From: an uncultured Collinsella sp.
Lineage (GTDB): Bacteria; Actinomycetota; Coriobacteriia; Coriobacteriales; Coriobacteriaceae
Direction of reading: 5' to 3'
Length of the DNA stretch: 16,367 nt
NCBI GenBank assembly: GCA_958370325.1
Contig: CATXJW010000041.1
Location: forward strand, 1 to 16,367
In this document: piece by piece, positions 1 to 6,361 of the stretch
Numbering within the stretch: position 1 is the stretch's first letter
Layout: each line of letters begins with the position of its first letter
Position numbers and translations under genes: made by a program
Notes under the pieces: generated by a model
What the model saw: the letters and a program-made list of their open reading frames with translations, nothing else
Told to the model about the DNA's origin: nothing
Databases searched by the model: none

Positions 1-525
1 CTGTTCCGGCAAACACTTGCCGATAACGTGCGCGCCTCCAAGCCTACGGCCACTGATGACGAAGTACGTGCGGCCCTCTCCGCAGCTCAGTGCGACGACA
101 TTGTGGCCAAGCTCCCACAGGGCATCAACACCATGCTCGGCGCCGGCGGAGCATATCTTTCGGGCGGCGAGGTCCAGCGCGTGGCACTCGCCCGCGCGAT
201 CCTTAAAGATGCGCCTATCGTGGTGCTCGATGAGGCCACGGCGTTTGCCGACCCCGAGAACGAGGCGCTCATCCAGCGCGCCTTTAGCAAGCTGGCGGCG
301 GGTCGCACGGTCATTATGATTGCGCATCGGCTCTCGACCGTAGTAGGCGCAGACCAAATCGTGGTGCTTAACCAGGGCAGCGTGCAGGAGTCGGGTACTC
401 ATGCCGAGCTGCTGTCCCAAAATGGCCTGTATGCCAAGATGTGGGCCGAGTACGAGCAGGCCGCGAGTTGGAAGATTACTGCTACGACCGCGGATGCCGC
501 CGTCGCGAAGGGAGGCGAGGCCTAA
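1..525 (+). CDS. ABC transporter, exporter-fold half-transporter, C-terminal part (5' end outside window)
   Basis: The frame is open from the first base, so this is the last 174 residues of a longer protein. It holds the second half of an ABC nucleotide-binding domain: signature motif LSGGE (fragment residues 53-57), Walker B ending in D77-E78 (VVLDEATA) and the switch histidine H109 (IAHRLST). Walker A and the membrane domain lie upstream of the window. It would hydrolyse ATP as one half of a membrane transporter. The next gene starts on the base after its stop codon and encodes a full half-transporter, so the two probably form a heterodimer. The residues after Walker B (DEATAFADPENE) recall, from memory, the exporter-fold iron/siderophore transporters of the YbtPQ/IrtAB type. 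That substrate guess is weak; a drug or peptide exporter is equally possible. Confidence 0.93.
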   Translation: MFRQTLADNVRASKPTATDDEVRAALSAAQCDDIVAKLPQGINTMLGAGGAYLSGGEVQRVALARAILKDAPIVVLDEATAFADPENEALIQRAFSKLAAGRTVIMIAHRLSTVVGADQIVVLNQGSVQESGTHAELLSQNGLYAKMWAEYEQAASWKITATTADAAVAKGGEA

Positions 526-2283
526 ATGTTCGCCTCATTCCAAAAGAAGTATTTCCTATCCGATAAAGGCATCGCCGGCGTAAAACGCGGTGTCTTCTGG
601 ACCGCGCTCACCAATCTTATTACCATGGCCGGCATGGGCTTTTTATTCCTGGTTATGGCCGGCTTTGTCGAGCATTTCGCCAGCGGGGCTGACCTGCCGG
701 ATGCCCTGCCGATCGTGGGCGGCCTCCTGGTCTTTTTCGTGTTGCTCTTTGCCTCTAACTGGCAACAGTATTACTACACCTACTGCATCTTTTACGAGGA
801 GTGCGGCAAGCAGCGTATGGAGATCGCCGAGCGCTTGCGCAAACTGCCGCTGTCGTTTTTTGGTCGTCGTGATCTGGCCGATTTAACCGAGACCATCATG
901 GGTGACGTTCAGACTATGGAGCACGCCTACAGCCATGTGCTGGGAGAACTCTGGGGCGCCATCATCGCAAGCGCCATTGTGTTCGCGTCATCGCTGTTCT
1001 TTTGCTGGCAGCTGGCGGTCGCGGCGTTTTGGAGCATTCCCGTGGCCTTTGCCGTGCTGTATCTGACACGCGGCCCCATGACCCCGGTGTTCGACCGCGT
1101 GCGCGCCGAGAAGGTCAAGGTCACCGAGGCGATCCAGGAGACGCTCGACTGCGTGCGCGAAATCCGCGCCACCAACCAGGAGGCCCATTATCTTGAGGGG
1201 CTCAACGCCGTGATCGATGCCGAGGAGCGCGAGACCACCAAGGGCGAGCTCGTCAACGGGCTTCTGGTCAACTCCGCCTTCTCCATTCTGCGTCTGGGCA
1301 TTGCCACCACGCTGGTCACGGGCGCCACGATGGTCGCCTCCGGGCAGGTCGACTTTTTGGTGATGTTTGCCTTCCTGCTTATGGTGAGCCGTATCTACGC
1401 GCCGTTTGACCAGGCGCTAATGTTAGTGTCCGAGCTGTTTGTCGCCGAGTCGTCTGCCAAGCGCATGCGTTCCATCATGGAAGAGCCTGTGGCGCGGGGC
1501 AGCGAGAAATTTGAGCCCGTGGGCCACGATGTGGTGTTCGATCACGTGGCATTTGGCTATGGTGCGGGCGAGGACGGCCGCGCCGGCGAGAAAGTTCTTA
1601 CCGATGTGAGCTTTACCGCCAAGGAAGGCGAAGTTACGGCGCTGGTCGGTCCTTCGGGTTCCGGTAAGTCTACGGTGAGCCGCCTGGCCGCGCGCTTTTG
1701 GGACGCCACCGAAGGCATGGTCACCGTGGGTGGCGTGGATGTTGCGAGCGTTGATCCCGAGGTGCTGCTGCGTGATTACGCCATTGTGTTCCAAGACGTG
1801 CTGCTCTTTGACGACACGGTGATGGGAAACATCCGTCTTGGCCGTCGCGATGCCACCGATGAGGAAGTGCTTGCTGCCGCGCGTGCCGCCAACTGCGACG
1901 AGTTTGTGAGTCGTATGCCGCAGGGCTACGACACCATGATCGGCGAGAACGGCTCCAAACTCTCCGGTGGCGAGCGCCAGCGCATCTCTATCGCCCGTGC
2001 ACTGCTCAAAGACGCGCCTATCGTGCTGTTGGACGAGGCGACGGCGAGTTTGGATGTGGAGAACGAGACCGTGGTGCAGCAGGCGCTCTCCCGCCTGCTC
2101 GCAGGAAAGACGGTTATCGTGATCGCCCACCGTATGCGCACGGTAGAAAATGCCGATAAGATCGTTGTACTCAAGGATGGTGTGGTTGCCGAGCAGGGCA
2201 CTCCGGCGCAGCTCAAGGCGGCAGGTGGAGAATTCGCCCGCATGGTTGCGCTGCAAAAGGAAGCGGCTGCCTGGCAGCTGTAA
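526..2283 (+). CDS. ABC transporter, fused permease/ATP-binding half-transporter
   Basis: This complete 585-residue half-transporter has the usual length for an exporter-fold ABC protein. Residues 1-320 are the membrane domain, with several long hydrophobic stretches. Residues 335-585 are the ATPase, with Walker A GPSGSGKST (374-382, K381), signature LSGGERQR (479-486), Walker B D503-E504 and switch histidine H535. All catalytic residues are intact. The ATG directly abuts the stop of the upstream half-transporter, with an AAGGGAGG ribosome site at 508-515 inside that gene. The pair is therefore translationally coupled and probably makes a heterodimer. Transport direction and substrate cannot be read from the sequence. 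The downstream neighbours concern metals, but a separate promoter lies between, so a shared role is only a possibility. Confidence 0.95.
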   Translation: MFASFQKKYFLSDKGIAGVKRGVFWTALTNLITMAGMGFLFLVMAGFVEHFASGADLPDALPIVGGLLVFFVLLFASNWQQYYYTYCIFYEECGKQRMEIAERLRKLPLSFFGRRDLADLTETIMGDVQTMEHAYSHVLGELWGAIIASAIVFASSLFFCWQLAVAAFWSIPVAFAVLYLTRGPMTPVFDRVRAEKVKVTEAIQETLDCVREIRATNQEAHYLEGLNAVIDAEERETTKGELVNGLLVNSAFSILRLGIATTLVTGATMVASGQVDFLVMFAFLLMVSRIYAPFDQALMLVSELFVAESSAKRMRSIMEEPVARGSEKFEPVGHDVVFDHVAFGYGAGEDGRAGEKVLTDVSFTAKEGEVTALVGPSGSGKSTVSRLAARFWDATEGMVTVGGVDVASVDPEVLLRDYAIVFQDVLLFDDTVMGNIRLGRRDATDEEVLAAARAANCDEFVSRMPQGYDTMIGENGSKLSGGERQRISIARALLKDAPIVLLDEATASLDVENETVVQQALSRLLAGKTVIVIAHRMRTVENADKIVVLKDGVVAEQGTPAQLKAAGGEFARMVALQKEAAAWQL

Positions 2284-2291
2284 GATAGGGC

Positions 2292-2311
2292 AAAGGAACA
2301 GTCCCTTTCTC
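2292..2311 (+). terminator. weak terminator-like hairpin after the ABC genes
   Basis: A short stem of AAAGGA and TCCCTTT with an ACAG loop and one bulged C lies just after the ABC stop codon and is followed by TCT. It has no real U-tract, so it may end transcription poorly or act only as an mRNA 3' end. Confidence 0.3.
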
Positions 2312-2314
2312 ACA

Positions 2315-2344
2315 TTGACAATCGGTTACTCCGCATCGTTAATT
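2315..2344 (+). promoter_or_regulatory. predicted promoter of the small protein / P-type ATPase genes
   Basis: A perfect TTGACA -35 box (2315-2320) is followed after 18 bases by TTAATT (2339-2344), or after 17 by GTTAAT. Transcription would start near 2351, leaving a leader of about 130 nt with two small hairpins (2430-2443 and 2447-2461). A second -10-like TAAAAT at 2382-2387 lacks a good -35 box. Confidence 0.5.
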
Positions 2345-2350
2345 TTCAAA

Positions 2351-2370
2351 AGGTTAGCCATGGCTGACCT
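2351..2370 (+). promoter_or_regulatory. 20-bp near-palindrome, probable repressor operator
   Basis: AGGTTAGCCATGGCTGACCT differs from its own reverse complement at only one symmetric pair, so 18 of 20 bases match. It begins at the start site expected from the upstream promoter, where a bound repressor would block transcription. The arms AGGTTAG and CTGACCT resemble the half-sites of DtxR/IdeR-family metal repressors, but here they are six bases apart instead of one. A metal-responsive repressor is therefore an inference. Confidence 0.5.
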
Positions 2371-2478
2371 AGATAGTTAGATAAAATTGAGATATTTCAA
2401 AAGCGTGCTCGAGCAAACTTGTTTACTCGGGTGCTGAGGCACCATGCCGCGTCCAATGCGGTAAAAGGGAGAAGCAAC

Positions 2479-2724
2479 ATGAAGAAGTCGACGTTCAATA
2501 CCCTGCTTGTTGGTGGCGGTTTTCTGCTTGGCACGGCCGGCATCAAGCTGCTTACCAGCGCTCCGGTCAAGAATGCCTGCGTGCAGGGTATTGCGTGCGG
2601 TATGCGCATCAAGAACGGCTACCAGGACATGGTCGAGCAGGCCAAGGCTAATGTCGACGACATGGTTGCCGAGGCTGCTTACATCACCCAGAGCGAGGCC
2701 GCTGCTGACGAGGCAGCCGAGTAA
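2479..2724 (+). CDS. small glycine-rich membrane-anchored protein paired with P-type ATPase (DUF6110-like)
   Basis: This 81-residue protein starts MKKSTFNTLLVGGGFLLG. A Lys-rich N terminus leads into one hydrophobic glycine-rich segment (about residues 8-26). A conserved-looking core follows (PVKNACVQGIACGMR), then an amphipathic acidic helix (MVEQAKANVDDMVAEA) and an acidic tail. ATG 2479 was chosen over an upstream in-frame start at 2419 because it has the ribosome site AAAGGGAG and starts a typical membrane anchor. It ends 18 bases before the P-type ATPase gene and surely shares its transcript. The layout matches what I recall of DUF6110 proteins in Coriobacteriia and clostridia, and resembles mycobacterial PacL (DUF1490) proteins, which assist metal-exporting P-type ATPases. 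It has two cysteines but no His-rich metal tail. A partner or scaffold role is inferred. Confidence 0.8.
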   Translation: MKKSTFNTLLVGGGFLLGTAGIKLLTSAPVKNACVQGIACGMRIKNGYQDMVEQAKANVDDMVAEAAYITQSEAAADEAAE

Positions 2725-2742
2725 CGCTCCCAGGCACAAACT

Positions 2743-4818
2743 ATGAGATTCTCGATTATTAGCGAGATCCCCGGCAGGACCCGTCTTCAATTGGCGGGTC
2801 CTGTGCCAGAGAGCGATCTCGATGCACTTCTTAAGCTCAGTGGCGAAATCGATGGTGTGCGCAAGGTGCGCGTCTACGGCCGCATCGGCCAGATGGCGCT
2901 CGAATACGACGAGCCGCGCCGCGATGCCGTGCTGGCCGCCGTCGGTGCGCTCGACGCTCAGGCCATTGCCGACGCAAAGACGGGTTACGTGATGCAGCTT
3001 GAGCCACGTAAGCACAAACTCGTTATGGACCTGGCGACACTCGTCGGTGCCCATTACGCACGTCGCTGGTTCTTGCCCACGCCCCTGCGTGCGGTGTTTG
3101 TCGTGGCCGGTTACATGACCTTTTTGCGCGCCGCCCTCTGTGAGCTTGCGCAGCCGCGCCTGACCGTTCCCGTGCTCGATGCTTCGGCAATCGGCATTTC
3201 GTTCGTCAAACGTGATGTCGACACCGCGGGCCAGACGATGTTCCTGCTCAACGTGGGCGAGCTGCTCGAGGACTACACCCGCGCCATGAGCGAAAACGAG
3301 CTCATCAACTCGCTGCTCGACGTGCCCGATAAGGCACAAAAAGTGGTCGGTGACACCGAGGTAAGCGTTGCCGCCACCGAGCTTGAGCCCGGCGACTTGG
3401 TAGCCGTGCGCACCGGCATGTCCATCTGTATCGACGGCGTGGTCGAGCAGGGGAGCGCTATGGTCAACCAAGCGACCCTGACCGGCGAGCCGCTGGCCGT
3501 CGAGCGCAGCGTGGGTGACGACGTGTTCGCCGGTACCGTCGTGGAGGACGGCAGCATCTTGGTGCGCGTGCGCGCCAATACGGCGCAAACCAAACTGCGC
3601 TCAATCGTCTCGCTCGTGCAGACGGCCGACTCGCTCAAGTCCGAGGGCCAGTCGCATATGGAGGACCTTGCCAACAAGATCGTCCCGTGGAACTTCCTGC
3701 TCGCGGGCCTGGTTGCGCTTACCACCCGCAGCCTCATCAAGACCTCAGCGGCGCTGATGGTCGACTACTCGTGCGCACTCAAGCTCACGGGTTCGGTCGC
3801 CGTCATGACCGCCATGAGCGATGCTGCCAAGATGGGCGTCATGGTCAAGGGCGCCAAGTACTTTGAGTCGTTTGCCAAGGCCGACACCATTGTGTTTGAT
3901 AAGACCGGCACGCTTACCGAGGCGCAGCCGCGTCTTGCCTGCGTGCTCACCACCGATGGCTGGAGCGAGGACGAGGTCCTGCGCCTTTCCGCTTGCCTGG
4001 AGGAGCATTTCCCGCATCCGGTGGCACGCGCCGTGGTCAATGCGGCACGCGAGCGCGGGCTCGAGCATCGCGAGCGCCATGCCGCCGTCGAGTACATCGT
4101 GGCGCACGGCATCGCTTCGTCCATCGAAGGACGTCGTGCCATTATCGGTTCCGCGCACTTTGTATTTGAGGACGAGGGCGCACAGCTCGAATCCGACATC
4201 AAGGAGCGCATCGAGTCCCAGATGCAGGGACTGTCGCCGCTGTATCTGGCGGTCGACGGCACCGTTGTGGGCGTGCTCGGTATCGAGGACCCGCTTAAGC
4301 CCGGGGTCCGCGAGGCCATCGCCGACCTGCACGCGTTGGGTGTCAAGCACGTGGTCATGCTCACGGGCGATTCCGAGCGCACGGCCGAGCGCATTGCGCG
4401 AGAGGCGGGGGTCGACGAGTTTAAGGCCGAGCTGCTGCCCGAGGACAAGTACGCTTATGTGGAGCGCATTAAGGGTGAGGGGCGCCACGTTGCCATGGTG
4501 GGCGACGGCGTCAACGATTCGCCGGCGCTCGGTTTGGCCGACGTGGGCCTGGCGATGGGTGGCGGAAGCGACATCGCCAAGGAGGTCGCCGACATCATCC
4601 TGACCGATACGGACCTTGCGGCGATTGTTCGCCTGCGCCGCATGAGCCAGGGCCTCATTGATCGTCTGACGAGCTCGTATTCTAAGGTAATGCTCACCAA
4701 CTCGGCGCTGCTGGCGCTCGGCATTACCGGCGCGATTACTCCGCAGACGTCGTCGCTGCTGCACAATGGCTCGACGATTGCCTACAGCCTGAGCAACGCG
4801 AAAGCATATCTGCGCTAG
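2743..4818 (+). CDS. heavy-metal P1B-type ATPase with Ser-Cys-Ala membrane motif
   Basis: This 691-residue P-type ATPase moves a metal ion across the membrane using ATP. An N-terminal ferredoxin-like domain (about 1-75) resembles a heavy-metal-associated domain but lacks CxxC. The actuator motif TGE is at 247-249, the phosphorylated D386 lies in DKTGT, the P1B-typical HP pair is H425-P426, and the hinge GDGVNDSP starts at 587. In place of the usual CPC/SPC in the transport helix it has DYSCAL, with C344 the central cysteine. Metal specificity is unknown; manganese, zinc or copper are all possible, and export is the usual direction. The ATG has only a weak ribosome site, so translation may be coupled to the small protein 18 bases upstream. 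A strong terminator follows 24 bases after the stop. Confidence 0.93.
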   Translation: MRFSIISEIPGRTRLQLAGPVPESDLDALLKLSGEIDGVRKVRVYGRIGQMALEYDEPRRDAVLAAVGALDAQAIADAKTGYVMQLEPRKHKLVMDLATLVGAHYARRWFLPTPLRAVFVVAGYMTFLRAALCELAQPRLTVPVLDASAIGISFVKRDVDTAGQTMFLLNVGELLEDYTRAMSENELINSLLDVPDKAQKVVGDTEVSVAATELEPGDLVAVRTGMSICIDGVVEQGSAMVNQATLTGEPLAVERSVGDDVFAGTVVEDGSILVRVRANTAQTKLRSIVSLVQTADSLKSEGQSHMEDLANKIVPWNFLLAGLVALTTRSLIKTSAALMVDYSCALKLTGSVAVMTAMSDAAKMGVMVKGAKYFESFAKADTIVFDKTGTLTEAQPRLACVLTTDGWSEDEVLRLSACLEEHFPHPVARAVVNAARERGLEHRERHAAVEYIVAHGIASSIEGRRAIIGSAHFVFEDEGAQLESDIKERIESQMQGLSPLYLAVDGTVVGVLGIEDPLKPGVREAIADLHALGVKHVVMLTGDSERTAERIAREAGVDEFKAELLPEDKYAYVERIKGEGRHVAMVGDGVNDSPALGLADVGLAMGGGSDIAKEVADIILTDTDLAAIVRLRRMSQGLIDRLTSSYSKVMLTNSALLALGITGAITPQTSSLLHNGSTIAYSLSNAKAYLR

Positions 4819-4842
4819 CAGGCGTGTTCGCCCACGTTATCT

Positions 4843-4889
4843 GGCCTGCGCCCAGACGGCATCGGTGCCGTCTGGGCGCAGGCCTTTTT
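4843..4889 (+). terminator. strong intrinsic terminator of the P-type ATPase unit
   Basis: A perfect 19-bp stem (4843-4861 with 4866-4884) has a TCGG loop and is followed by TTTTT. The U-tract serves the plus strand only. Its last bases overlap the stop codon of the convergent minus-strand gene. Confidence 0.95.
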
Positions 4890-5322
4890 AGGAAAGTGCA
4901 GCTTTGATGGCGGGGACTTCGGTGAGCTGCTCGGCTGCCTTTTCGTCGGAGCTGTCGAGTGCTGCCAGGCTGCGGTAGACCCACTCGTTGACCTGGGTGT
5001 TCTTGACGCCTGCGGTCTGCATAAGGGCGCCTACCTCGCGGATTGCTGCGAACAGATCGGCTTTGGGACCCGCGAGCTCGACCTCGATGCCGTGGTAGGC
5101 GGCCACGCCGCGGTTCTCACTCACGTGGTCGATAAAGCCCTCGACGGTCTCAAGCTGCTGGGCGAGAGCAGCATCATCGTCAGCGTCCAGCGCGACGAGT
5201 GCGTTCGATACCGTGAGGGCGGGATGTCCGCAGGGGACAAAGCCCTCGATGACATCCATAGCTTCGGTAATGGTCGAACCCAGGCCTGCGAGGGCATTGA
5301 CGAGTTGCTGTTTGGTATCCAT
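4888..5322 (-). CDS. hypothetical helical protein with internal repeat
   Basis: I do not recognise this 144-residue protein. It is acidic and alanine-rich and reads as all-helical. There is no signal peptide, membrane segment or catalytic motif. A pattern occurs twice: LVALDADDDAALAQQL (42-57) and LAALDSSDEKAAEQL (119-133), which suggests an internal duplication. Between them lies a variable part with HGIEVELAGPKADLF. Cys31 and His33 in VPCGHPA are the only obvious candidates for metal or redox chemistry. The ATG has a good ribosome site (GAAAGGAC, minus strand) and a plausible promoter upstream. The gene stands alone, converges on the P-type ATPase gene, and diverges from ssrA. Codon use matches its neighbours, so it is very probably real. 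Confidence 0.8.
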   Translation of the reverse strand: MDTKQQLVNALAGLGSTITEAMDVIEGFVPCGHPALTVSNALVALDADDDAALAQQLETVEGFIDHVSENRGVAAYHGIEVELAGPKADLFAAIREVGALMQTAGVKNTQVNEWVYRSLAALDSSDEKAAEQLTEVPAIKAALS

Positions 5323-5358
5323 AACGGTCCTTTCGACGGGTCAATTGTGCTTGGCGAA

Positions 5359-5386
5359 AATATACGTGACGCGTTCGGTAGCAAAA
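5359..5386 (-). promoter_or_regulatory. possible promoter of the 144-aa protein gene
   Basis: Read on the minus strand, TTTTGC (5386-5381) and TATATT (5364-5359) are 16 bases apart, about 37 bases upstream of the start codon. The -35 box is poor. Confidence 0.35.
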
Positions 5387-5457
5387 GTGCGAAGTGCGGC
5401 GCACATTGGGGTCTTCACAGCTCGTGCATAGAACAGCTGTCCGCTTTCAGAACGTGG

Positions 5458-5463
5458 TAAGAT
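5458..5463 (+). promoter_or_regulatory. possible -10 box of ssrA
   Basis: TAAGAT preceded by GTGG is the best -10-like hexamer upstream of the tmRNA gene; no convincing -35 box goes with it. Use of this site would give a 5' precursor of about 90 nt. That precursor holds two hairpins, CGGGGC/GCCCCG (5477-5490) and a 9-bp GGCGTTGGG/CCCAATGCC (5513-5538). RNase P would then cut to make the mature 5' end at 5560. Confidence 0.3.
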
Positions 5464-5559
5464 AACACTCCACAAGCGGGGCTCGCCCCGTATGCTCCTT
5501 GAAAAGTCGACGGGCGTTGGGTGCTCGTGCCCAATGCCATCCAGACTTTCCCGACATTC

Positions 5560-5923
5560 GGGGGCGACTGGTTTCGACACGATAGCTCTGAGAGAGGAAG
5601 CAAGCCGAGGTCTCCTCGCCTCGTTAAACAGGGGTACCGTCAAATTGAATTGACAACAACTCTTCTTTTGAGCCTATGGCTCTCGCTGCTTAGTTTATAG
5701 CGGCGCGTCAACCCGGTGATTTCCCCGACACCGGCGCGACGTCATGTTAGGGGAATGCTCCTGCGCACGTAATCGGTATGGCGCAGGCTAAGACCGAACC
5801 GGTTAGGACGCCGCGAGCGTGTCGCTGCGCGCAAAGCGTCCGAGACTAAACCAGCGACTGAGCTTGGAGATGCCAATCAGGGGGCTTTCGTGGACCGGAG
5901 TTCGATTCTCCGCGCCTCCACCA
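5560..5923 (+). ncRNA. ssrA: transfer-messenger RNA (tmRNA)
   Basis: The 5' end GGGGGCG (5560-5566) pairs over 7 bp with CGCCTCC (5913-5919), giving the tRNA-like acceptor stem. Discriminator A and an encoded CCA end follow (5920-5923). Just inside the 5' end is the conserved tmRNA segment GACTGGTTTCGACA. The T-arm CGGAG-TTCGATT-CTCCG is at the 3' end. The internal reading frame 5652-5693 ends in the typical LALAA-like tail. At 364 nt it is a normal one-piece tmRNA. With SmpB it enters stalled ribosomes at the ends of broken mRNAs, adds a degradation tag and recycles the ribosome. smpB is not in this window. A good terminator follows at once, so ssrA is transcribed alone. Confidence 0.97.
5652..5693 (+). 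other. tmRNA-encoded proteolysis tag
   Basis: Translation from GAC at 5652 to TAG at 5691-5693 gives DNNSSFEPMALAA, to which the alanine carried by tmRNA would be added in front. The frame is fixed by the C-terminal MALAA, which matches the protease-recognised end of other tags. The exact resume codon is inferred: GAC 5652 is likely because the codon two before it in this frame is a TGA stop. Confidence 0.8.
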
Positions 5924-5932
5924 TAAGTAACA

Positions 5933-5965
5933 GGCAGGTAGATATTCGTATCTACCTGCCTTTTT
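5933..5965 (+). terminator. intrinsic terminator of ssrA
   Basis: A perfect 12-bp stem GGCAGGTAGATA/TATCTACCTGCC (5933-5944 with 5949-5960) has a TTCG tetraloop and is followed by TTTTT. Confidence 0.95.
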
Positions 5966-5980
5966 ATTTCTAGTCCGTAC

Positions 5981-6112
5981 CGCGGAGAATCGAACTCTAT
6001 GCAGGGCGCGAGCGTTAAGCAAACGCGAAGCGTTTGTAGCGAGCGGGCGAGGGCGGCGGCAGCCGACCGAAGCCGGTGCGTATTTGCGAAGCAAATACGC
6101 GGATTCTCCGCG
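5981..6112. repeat. 132-bp element bounded by 11-bp inverted repeats, containing two GAA-loop hairpins
   Basis: CGCGGAGAATC at 5981-5991 and its exact complement at 6102-6112 bound the element. Inside are two perfect hairpins with GAA loops: CAAACGC/GCGTTTG (6020-6026 with 6030-6036) and GCGTATTTGC/GCAAATACGC (6078-6087 with 6091-6100). The left end is a 17-base inverted copy of the tmRNA T-arm region (5898-5914). It could be a small non-autonomous mobile element, a REP-like unit or debris from an integration site. No open frame fits. Confidence 0.55.
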
Positions 6113-6189
6113 CAAAGCCTCGACCCGATATGGATGCGATGTTATCGAATCTCAGCCTGCCATGTGCCACGTCAACGGAACCCCAAACC

Positions 6190-6258
6190 CGCGGAGAATC
6201 GAACTCTGTGCAGGGCGCGGGCGTAAAGAAAACGCGTTGGCGTTTTTAGCCCGCGGGA
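6190..6258. repeat. second, diverged copy of the post-ssrA repeat
   Basis: This stretch aligns with 5981-6048: the first 38 bases are almost identical (GCGGAGAATCGAACTCT, then TGCAGGGCGCG), and the rest has diverged. It folds as a nested hairpin: outer CGCGGGC/GCCCGCG (6216-6222 with 6249-6255) and inner AAAACGC/GCGTTTT (6229-6235 with 6240-6246), both perfect. The right-hand inverted repeat and the second hairpin of the first copy are missing. Confidence 0.6.
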
Positions 6259-6361
6259 CTGGGACGCGCTTTCCGCTCCATCTCCTCAACTCCAAAACCT
6301 GCGCGCTCCCCTCCGTAAAACTGGGTAGAAGAAGGCCAAAACGAAACAGCAGGAGGTCAAC

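Larger units (their letters stand above)
5966..6361. other. non-coding region between ssrA and the patatin gene, rich in repeats
   Basis: I see no believable gene in these 396 bases. The region holds two related repeat copies (5982-6047 and 6191-6257), several perfect hairpins and four copies, counting the one in ssrA itself, of the 11-mer GATTCTCCGCG or its complement. The stretch 6113-6190 shows nothing distinctive. Short open frames here have poor starts and no recognisable product. The patatin promoter must lie somewhere in this region, but no clear hexamer pair was found. Confidence 0.7.

Noticed and set aside
2377..3588. 403-residue open frame on the minus strand opposite the P-type ATPase
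   Set aside because: It mirrors the ATPase codons, is His/Gly-rich in the usual shadow manner, and also covers the promoter region.
5982..5998. A minus-strand or plus-strand tRNA gene, suggested by the TTCGATTC T-loop sequence
   Set aside because: The T-stem does not pair beyond three bases and no anticodon arm or acceptor stem can be assembled nearby.
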